Shown here one piece after another: positions 57,022-64,000 of a stretch of 64,000 nt of DNA. The position numbers and the translations under genes were made by a program. Source of the stretch: Diploscapter coronatus. Lineage: Eukaryota; Nematoda; Chromadorea; Rhabditida; Rhabditidae. The notes under the pieces are model-generated. The model did no database searches and had not been told where the DNA came from. It worked only from the letters and a program-made list of their open reading frames with translations. The stretch lies in contig OZ038423.1 of the NCBI GenBank assembly GCA_964036155.1, positions 4,045,249 to 4,109,248 of the forward strand. The letters run 5' to 3'. Positions within the stretch are counted from its first letter, which is position 1. The number at the start of each line of letters is the position of its first letter.

Positions 57022-58041
57022 CGTGAGCTAAAATTTATCACAATGGGAGAAAGAATGAAAATATTATAAAATAGAAATGAGCCAATTTGGAAGAGTAGTT
57101 TCATCGCTGCATTGTTCAAGCCAGAATCGAATAGTTTGGAAAAGAAACGATTATTTTCCTATTCTATTCCGTATGCATGATGCGACAACTTCAGCTAATT
57201 TTCTAGAATTTGCACAAGTGATAATGATGCATTTCTTGGACCCGCTTCTTCATATTTCGTGTCCATACTCTATTTATACCGACTACTTTGTTTTCAACGA
57301 TGATCCCTATTATCAATCTTTAGATTTTATCGCTTTTTAACTCTACAATGAGTAAATCATGGGTTAGTAATATGGAAGATTCAATATCTTTCTTCCCTTT
57401 TTATCGAAGGATTTTCCAATTAGACATTATTATTTTCTTTTCATTAGTAAGTATCAATTTTTTCCACATATTTGGATATTAGTCAGGAAATAATCAAAGT
57501 TCGACGCCTTAATTTTCATGACAAATTCATTTTGATGCAGAAAAAAGCTTCAAGATAAATTTTACGAACTATTCCTAAGTCAAATCTTCCCTAACACAGA
57601 GAGAAGTTCACGCATTCCTCCCGACTCGGCTCCGCTGCGGGTCCTACTCGGGACGAATGCGGGAGGAATGCGGGAACTTTTCTCTGTGATTTGTTCTTAT
57701 AAATGTGCAAACTGAATTTGTAGAATAAATTATGCGTAAAGTTATGTAAAAATTGTTGGACAATATTCGGATTTTTTTGAAAAATAATCAATCAATTTTG
57801 TGGAAAAAATTAATTCATTATCTCACGAATTTTTTTTAATCGAGATTTTATATCTGAAATAGCAAGCCTTTTGAAATCGTCAAAAGTAAATACGCAATTC
57901 GAATGATGTTCCGAGAGCGTGGATAATTTCCTTGTTTGAACTAATAGAGTCTAAAGGATTCGTTAAAGTCAAATCCGTTCTATAAAGAACACTCGCAGTC
58001 AAGCTGTATTTGCTCATTCAATATAATTCCATTTTAACTCG
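57022..58041. other. Intergenic between divergent genes
   Basis: Spacer between the minus-strand gene ending its 5' side at 57021 and the plus-strand gene starting at 58042. It holds a hairpin at 57595-57688. An 87-codon frame at 57077-57340 has no domain and no splice support. Confidence 0.45.
57595..57688. repeat. 94-base near-perfect hairpin element
   Basis: CACAGAGAGAAGTTCACGCA at the left is matched inverted by TGCGGGAACTTTTCTCTGTG at the right; the stem continues with TTCCTCCCG and CGGGAGGAA. The centre is GC-rich (GGCTCCGCTGCGGGTCC). Local composition is far from the AT-rich surroundings. It is probably a tiny non-autonomous hairpin element. Confidence 0.75.
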
Positions 58042-59078
58042 ATGATTTGCGATAGGCGGTTTGTGGGTAAGTTTCATTTTTCAATGATATTGGAAAAATT
58101 ATCATCAAATTTACTTTTATTCCTTATTGATGGAATTTAAAACACCTTAAAAAGTGAAAAAAACGAAGTTTCAATGTTAAAAACTTGGTTCAAGACGGAA
58201 TTGAGTTTTAAAAAATTAGCTATCGAAACTGTCTCCAAACATTTTTGGATCGGAGTCAAAAGTGTCTATTTGCTCTGCCAGCAACCAGAGATGTTCGAAA
58301 TTTTGAATTCAATAATTCCGAACTAAAATGTGAACACTTCTGCTAACTACTGCTTTTCTCGTCTTTATCATTAATACGAATTTGCAGCTCATGAATCATT
58401 CGTCTATTTGTCGCTTTACATTTACATATGCCAATACATCGTCTTGTTGCTGATCACCAATTTACTCGAGCCGATAAATTCATTTGCGATTATGTTCGAT
58501 ATTGGTGCAATTGTTTCAGCTCTACTAACATTTGTAGGATACCTTTTTTGTTATAAATTCAATGAGGAAATATTTTCAGAACGCATTTCTCTCGTGGGCA
58601 GAACTCATGGAGTCCATTCCAGGATATCGCAAAAATCTGCTCGGCAAAAATGCATGAAAGAATCTGTCTGTTCCAATTTATTCCACATTTTTCAGTTAAC
58701 ATTGTCAATGATATGGATGTCAATCACGATATTGCATACAATCAATCTGTTGAGTAAGCAATTATGAATCCACTTCTGCCACATTTACACATTTAGTGGA
58801 GCTCTTCAGCGAGAAAAATAGCTCAAGCGATTTGCCAAAAATCGGGATTCACAACATTGCATCTATGGTTAACTTGTGGGGATTCGGCATCGGTAGGCAT
58901 TGCTTTGATTTTTGTGAAAATTATATTTTTGAACTCAGAGTATATTCGTCAAACAATGAAGACATGCAAAACTGAATATTCCGAAATTGGTGAGATAAAA
59001 AGGAAGTCATTCGAAGAATATGAGAATTTAGGCGACAGTTCATCTGAGAAACAACAACTAGACGCCAGATGTTTCTAG
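58042..59078 (+). CDS. Multi-pass membrane protein, serpentine-receptor-like (219 aa)
   Basis: Three exons in phase: 58042-58066, 58388-58753 and 58810-59078. Exon 1 gives only MICDRRFV. Exon 2 holds three hydrophobic segments (SLYIYICQYIVLLLITNLL, IMFDIGAIVSALLTFVGYLF, FHIFQLTLSMIWMSITILHT) with a basic loop (SLVGRTHGVHSRISQKSARQ). Exon 3 holds a further helix (VGIALIFVKIIFLN) and a charged tail (EIGEIKRKSFEEYENL). A poly(A) signal-like AATAAA lies at about 59127. The layout is reminiscent of the C-terminal half of nematode chemoreceptors. With four to five helices it is short, so either a truncated receptor or another family. For exon 3 the CTCTTCAG acceptor keeps the hydrophobic frame open; an earlier TTTAG would not. 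Confidence 0.6.
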
Positions 59079-59490
59079 AAGTTTATACGAGTGTCTCGTT
59101 TGATCCTCAGCTTGAAAAATATGATCAATAAAAATTTTGTCATTTTACATTGCTAAAAATGGTTTTGGAATTTATTCACAAAGCTGTTTTAATTGATTTC
59201 TATGCAAATGAATTCATTATGCAAACTAAATGAGTTTTTAAGAAAATCTCATACGAAAAAACTAACTTTCCAAATTATAAGCTGGTTACCATGTGAACAA
59301 AACCTGAAATTTGAAAATTACATCTGTCACCGAAAATAAGATGCTTCAAGTTGAACAGCCATCTCATTGCGAATTACGATGTCTTAAAATTGCTCTGCAA
59401 TATTTGAAAATGTGATTCTTTAGAAGCATTTGTACAAAATTCGATATTGATTTTTTTCATTTTTTTAGAAATTACATCATAAATTTCGGG

Positions 59491-60261
59491 ATGTGGCGCT
59501 ACAAAGACATCGAATATGGCTTTTTGAATCCAAAAGATTTGCGAGTTGAAGTCTGCATCGACCAGGAGAATGACGAACTAAGCAATCAGAGGTAAATTAA
59601 AACACCTATTTGATTTTGTAACAATTACTTAAGGCCATTATTCGATGAAAACAAAGAAAGCGGATCATTCTTTGGATGGATATTCTCCTATATTGCTGTC
59701 ATCGTCAACTTCTTTAGACAAATTCCATACGGTTCGAATAAGGTATTCTTCAATAATTGCCTCCTAATTTACTATTCCCCGAACAAATGTTAAAATTGCT
59801 TAACTGATTGCTCGATTCTAATTAAAAAAAAAAAATATTCCGTTTTTCAATCAAATCGGTACCTGGAATTCAAAATCGTATGACTTCTTTTCTATACTAT
59901 AACAGTTCTATAGCGCCCTGCTAGAGTAACAGACTCTAACTTTACAGAGAATAATGGGGGAAAAGAAGTCATACAATTTTGAAAATCAGGTACCGATTTG
60001 ATTGAACGAGAGTAGTATAACCTGCAGGAAAACGACTCGACTACAGATCCATTGATTGGCGAAGATGACAAGGAGGAAGGGGAATCATGTTGTTCATGTA
60101 ATTTCATCTGCTTCATTCAACTTTCATTCTTGTGCATCTCAGGGCTAACTTCCATAATTTGCTGGTACGATGAGGAGATGGACTATGGCGTACCTAATTA
60201 CGATTTGCTGGACGATGATGAAAAATTTCTGGCAAAAATGAGATCTGTTGGCTTTCTGTAA
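59491..60261 (+). CDS. Small membrane-associated protein of unknown family (147 aa)
   Basis: Three exons in phase: 59491-59591, 59634-59742 and 60028-60261. The ATG lies about 22 bases after TTTTTTTAG. The first part is soluble and acidic (MWRYKDIEYGFLNPKDL), followed by a hydrophobic segment (FFGWIFSYIAVIVNFF), an acidic patch (GEDDKEEGESCC), a second Cys-rich hydrophobic segment (CNFICFIQLSFLCISG) and an acidic tail (DLLDDDEKFLAKM). Intron 2 holds an inverted-repeat element. Possibly two membrane segments; no family recognised. Confidence 0.65.
59847..60005. mobile_element. 159-base MITE-like inverted-repeat element in an intron
   Basis: TCAATCAAATCGGTACCTGG at the left is inverted at the right as CAGGTACCGATTTGATTGA. 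The arms run about 45 bases (through GTATGACTTCTTTTC and GAAAAGAAGTCATAC) with few mismatches, around a 65-base core. No coding capacity. It sits inside intron 2 of the 147-aa gene, so it does not disturb the protein. Confidence 0.75.
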
Positions 60262-61393
60262 ATAATAGTCAGACCTGGGGAGGACGATCTCAAGAAACAA
60301 TTTTCGGTCTACTCCTAATATTGTTTTCTTGGCAATTTTTATATCTAGCCTAAAATTCTCAAAAATTTTCGCAGCTCGTTGTGACATCGTAGTCATGGTT
60401 TCGCTCGCGCAACCTAGTTCCTATAGTTTATCTTCGTCTGACAAAAATCACCTTAGGCCAGATAATTTCATGCATTGTCTATCCTAAATTGGAATTAGAT
60501 ATTAGAAAGTTCACAACTTCACCAAATGTTTTTTCTCCTCATTTTATTGATCGTTTCTATACTAGATTAATATTAAATAAACTTGTAGCATTCTGATTCA
60601 GCACGAATTTCAAGGTTAAACTTGCGTCCCCTATCGGTACAATTATAATAAATTGTCATTTGATTACATACGAATAAAAATTCAACTAAAATTCCCTAAC
60701 ACTTTACAAATTGTAATATTCATTCGGTTAAAATATCTACAAATTGTGAATCACAAGAATAACTCTTTTCGTCCCATAAAATCTGCAATTAAATAAACTC
60801 TTCAAAAGATTCGACTATGGACTCAATTCAATTCGTATGGACGAAAATAGTGCTTAAGTAATTTTCTCAAATCGCTTATTGTTCTATTTTATTCAAAAAT
60901 AATCAACGACAGCAACTTGTTTGAAAGTCGCTATTTTCAGAAGTACGCAATGCACAACTTTTGATAGGAGTATCGGGTTGGAGAAAGTGTTCAGCTCTTC
61001 CCAGTACTAGTTTGATTCAATGGTGTAGGTTTCAAAGCGTTATCTTCAGTTTTCCAAAATTACTTGCAGGCCCTCGACTAATACACAATTATATTGACTA
61101 GGAAATCAGGTGAATCATTTGAGCACTTTTGAATATTCCATGAGTCAGAACAAAGTGGTCATGGTTCTTTCAAACTTTGTGTTTGTGTTGCTAGGGTGCA
61201 ACGAAAAAACGATTGATTGTCAGAAAGAGCTTCTAGCAGCATTCATGAAACAACAATTCTCCTGTAATATTGCCTTTGTTTGAGTGGAAAAATCAATTTG
61301 AATTTTATTGTCGACTTCGAATATCCCATAAAAATCGACTAGCATGATCTTCTTCAAACATTAGAATTGTGTAAACATTTTTGGCATGCTAAT
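60262..61393. other. Intergenic DNA, no gene recognised
   Basis: AT-rich spacer. No exon with conserved sequence or splice support was found on either strand. Confidence 0.4.
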
Positions 61394-63039
61394 ATGAACG
61401 AATACATCAAAGGTTAGTGGAGCTCTTAGGACTCAATGCTAAAACATTCTTCTCTAGCGATTCTTTTTGCAATTATTATGCTAATGATATGTCTAATCAT
61501 TGCTTATAATGTGATCAATCACGAAGTTGATAGTCGGTATCAATATGCCAAAACCTCAACAAATAGGTCAGTTAGAAATGTACGCTACTATCATAAAATA
61601 TTTAATGTTTTTCATTTGGAATTTAGAAAATTCTTCTGAGGAACACTTTTTCATTCGAATCTTGTTGCTCACAATTAGGCAATCAGGTAAACTATTCTTG
61701 TTCCATATGGCAAGGTTGAATCTCTGGACATCATGACATAACCATAATATTTGTTTTCCTTCAAAATGTCGAAAGATCATGATGTAGCGGCGATTCAAGA
61801 GTTGGTTTCGTAAAAAATCAAACCTTCAGCTTTATCGCATATTCACTGGTTACGGAATTGAGAGAACGATACATCGAATGCATATCATTCGAATTGATAA
61901 ATCCTGTAGGTCGAAGAATGAAAGGCAATTCGAGCAGCTTCGCGCTACTTTTCCCAAGCTCTCTAAATTTATTAATACTGATGTGGGATGAAAGCTTAGA
62001 AAACAATCATGGAATTGCTTCAGGCAGATTTCGAAATTTCTCGATACAGCGAGTCTATCATGTTTGCAAACTATCATGGGATGATAGCGTGCTGCAACTA
62101 CGAAGACCCTACCTGGTACTTTTACGGAAAGACAATTGTTATAAAATAATATCTTTAGGCGACTACTAAACAGGCCAGAAGATCATCTTCATCTGAACGT
62201 GACTCACGTTCAGAATTCGTTATATTTCGAGCGATATTTGTCTGAGATAATGAAATTTCTCGATTTTGGTGACGAAGTGATCGAAAAAGGCGATAAGATC
62301 ATCGATAAATGGGGCATGTAAGATTTTCTAAAATCCGAAATACCTAATCACGGATATTAGACTCGGTAAAGATACAAAAAACCATATCAAAAATATCATT
62401 CTGGGTCTAAATGTCTAGGTTCTAAAATTTGGCTTTCAGAAACAAATACGGCCCAATTGCCTGCATGCACATTCGGAGAACGGATCACCCTGGTAAAGCG
62501 GATTTCGATTTTTCTGTCTCTGGTTTGAAGTTTTTACTCGAGGAAGAAGTGCGATCTTAGACTTTTTTGTTTTAAATAACTATCATTATTAGAAAGCTCG
62601 AAGTATCATCATATTTGGCGATGATAAGCAATTCATGCGAGAACTATCGAAAGTCGCTACATACGATTCAAGGTTCAAAAATGTGAGTAAGAGATTTCAG
62701 CAAATCTCACTTTCGTTGTTTCTCTTTAGGCAAAAGTTATTGTCAACGACAACAATTCTCAGGGTGAAGACTGGTACATTTCCTCGAAACTCTGCTCATC
62801 CTTTCTAATGACTGTGCCTGAATCCACATTCGGGTGGTTCTTGGCATTCTTCAGCAAGAGAAATGACCATGTCTATTATGATCACGACATCCTACCCTAT
62901 TTGATTCGATTTACAGGATTTCATAGGTAGTTTTTCAAACGTTCAAAATATCTTTAGATGTCTTTTTTCCAGAAACATATGGCGACCCATCACATGGGAT
63001 ATTAACCACAAGAAACTTGTTCTCGTGGACAAAATGTAA
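61394..63039 (+). CDS. Family-11 glycosyltransferase, alpha-1,2-fucosyltransferase-like (352 aa)
   Basis: Predicted to transfer fucose from GDP-fucose to glycans in the Golgi. Ten exons join in phase: 61394-61412, 61458-61570, 61627-61686, 61830-61982, 62024-62115, 62159-62317, 62440-62548, 62593-62682, 62730-62926 and 62973-63039. The N-terminus is a short cytosolic piece plus one signal anchor (AILFAIIMLMICLIIAYNV), typical of type II Golgi enzymes. Family motifs: SQLGNQ then LYRIFTGYGIER near the start, CMHIRRTDHPG (the donor-binding HxRR motif), RSIIIFGDDKQFM and LMTVPESTFGWFLAFFS. Length fits nematode members. Acceptor specificity cannot be judged. Confidence 0.85.
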
Positions 63040-63127
63040 AATTCAATGAAAATACGGGTCATAATACATACCACACCATCTATCTTTATTTTGAAGAAAT
63101 TCTACGCGAAATGAGAATCTCATTGAA

Positions 63128-63966
63128 TCATAAAATGTTTACATGACTATCGAACTTGTTTACTTCCTTTGTACTGCAAGGCTTGAAAGAGTCGGAGCTG
63201 ATTGACGTCGTTTCTTGAATTTCGAACTCTGATTTCCTGCCTCCGTAACGAAGATCAATTGAGGAGAGTTGCGACGAGAAAATTGATCTCTGAAAATTAT
63301 GCTCTTGATCATAAACACCATAAGATTTCATACTTTGCCTGTTGAATCACAACATTCGAGTATTTGCTGAACGATTTTCGAGCTTTTCTTGACGCCTTTG
63401 AAGCTTTTGTACGGATTTCTTCTTGCAAGATAAAATAGCACATTGAGAACATTACGAGGCCTAAAGATTCTTTGAAAAAAAAAGTATATTCGTTTACTAA
63501 CCTATTGCAATAAACGTGGCATTGTACAGAAGAACGACTGGATGGTTAGGAAATTCATCGCCAAAACCTAAAATTTGAATTTTTGAGAAACATCGACTTT
63601 GAAGGGGAACCTATCGTAGCAACACTAGTGAATGAAAAATAAACTGATGTGATAAGATCGAACTCGGTCGTCATTTTGAGAACCAAAGAATTGACCAGGA
63701 AGTAAGTAAGCAGCACAGCCATACCTGCAGCGAACACCCTCCGACGCTCTTCAAGCTGATCTTCACCTGAAAGGTTGGCATTCATTTTAGAGCACAGAAG
63801 GGTTCTGAATTAGGTCAAACGTCAATCGCAATATTTTAGCTAGCGGGAAAGCACGATTGTCTACCTGACATCGATAGAGAGCTACTTTGATGTTGGAGCT
63901 TCGGAATTATCCTATCTTCAAACTCTGGTACTCGCAGGCTTGGTCCATCACCATACAATTCAGATG
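63128..63966 (-). CDS. Two-pore-domain potassium channel (TWK-like), 3' part; 5' end beyond window
   Basis: Minus-strand exons: 63966-63865, 63766-63611, 63567-63502, 63460-63339 and 63289-63128. The first exon shown begins at an acceptor (CCCTTCAG), so earlier exons lie beyond 64000. The visible part has a loop (GEDQLEERRR), a helix (VFAAGMAVLLTYFLVNSLV), the second pore with the potassium filter TIGFGD split between two exons (SVYFSFTSVATI then GFGDEFPNHPV), the last helix (LVMFSMCYFIL) and a Ser/Lys-rich cytosolic tail. It gives potassium leak conductance at the plasma membrane. The intron after GTGATTCAACAG begins GCAAAG, a GC-AG intron. Reading through would end after about 10 residues. 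Confidence 0.85.
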
Positions 63967-64000
63967 CTGAAGGGTAGCAAAATTAAAACTTTAGAATCAA

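Noticed and set aside
57077..57340. 87-codon plus-strand frame between divergent genes
   Set aside because: No signal peptide, helix or domain; the start overlaps a fragment of the hairpin repeat seen at 56007.
58754..58930. Alternative exon 3 of the 219-aa membrane protein starting at TTTAG (TGGAGC...)
   Set aside because: That acceptor forces either a phase mismatch or loss of the hydrophobic helix; the CTCTTCAG acceptor at 58802-58809 keeps both.
1..64000. CRISPR arrays, prokaryotic operons, rRNA and tRNA genes
   Set aside because: No regularly spaced direct repeats, no Shine-Dalgarno-led gene strings and no convincing tRNA cloverleaf or rRNA core sequence were seen. Subtle small RNAs cannot be ruled out by eye.

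Overview
The window looks like nuclear DNA of a nematode, probably rhabditid-like. Genes are split by many very short introns (about 40-60 bases). Introns end in TTTCAG-like acceptors, and several start codons sit 1-15 bases after a similar acceptor, as expected for spliced-leader trans-splicing. The proteins also fit: a Cys-loop channel, serpentine-receptor-like proteins, a two-pore potassium channel, PAN/Apple secreted proteins and a family-11 fucosyltransferase. Non-coding DNA is AT-rich with pyrimidine tracts. I see no bacterial, viral or CRISPR features. All gene models were spliced by hand; phases were checked exon by exon unless stated.

Layout. 1.6-2.2 kb holds the 5' end of a P4-type lipid flippase that stops after four exons. 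4.65-7.3 kb is a complete Cys-loop ligand-gated channel. 8.4-25.2 kb is the catalytic alpha subunit of ER glucosidase II (22 exons, 905 aa). Its fifth intron is 11.8 kb, while nearly all its other introns are tens to about 300 bases. That intron carries at least five tiny genes on both strands (72-121 aa, each predicted to have one or two membrane segments), a 3.8 kb foldback element, and duplicated promoter/5' modules. 25.2-33.6 kb is mostly intergenic, with one possible secreted peptide and an apparently intact mariner element flanked by TA. 33.6-36.6 kb is a mucin-like type I membrane protein. 41-42.4 kb is a small single-pass protein. 43.8-45.4 kb is a serpentine-receptor-like gene.

From 45.6 to 57 kb four genes lie on the minus strand: two tandem secreted PAN/Apple proteins that both end in a thrombospondin-type-1-like segment, a proline-rich secreted protein, and a secreted protein of unknown family. 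From 58 to 63 kb three plus-strand genes follow: a multi-pass membrane protein, a short membrane protein, and a family-11 (alpha-1,2-fucosyltransferase-like) enzyme. A two-pore potassium channel on the minus strand runs off the right edge.

There is no operon-like pathway. Most products act in the secretory route, at the membrane or in the extracellular matrix. The most unusual part is the giant intron of the glucosidase gene with its private family of micro-membrane-protein genes.
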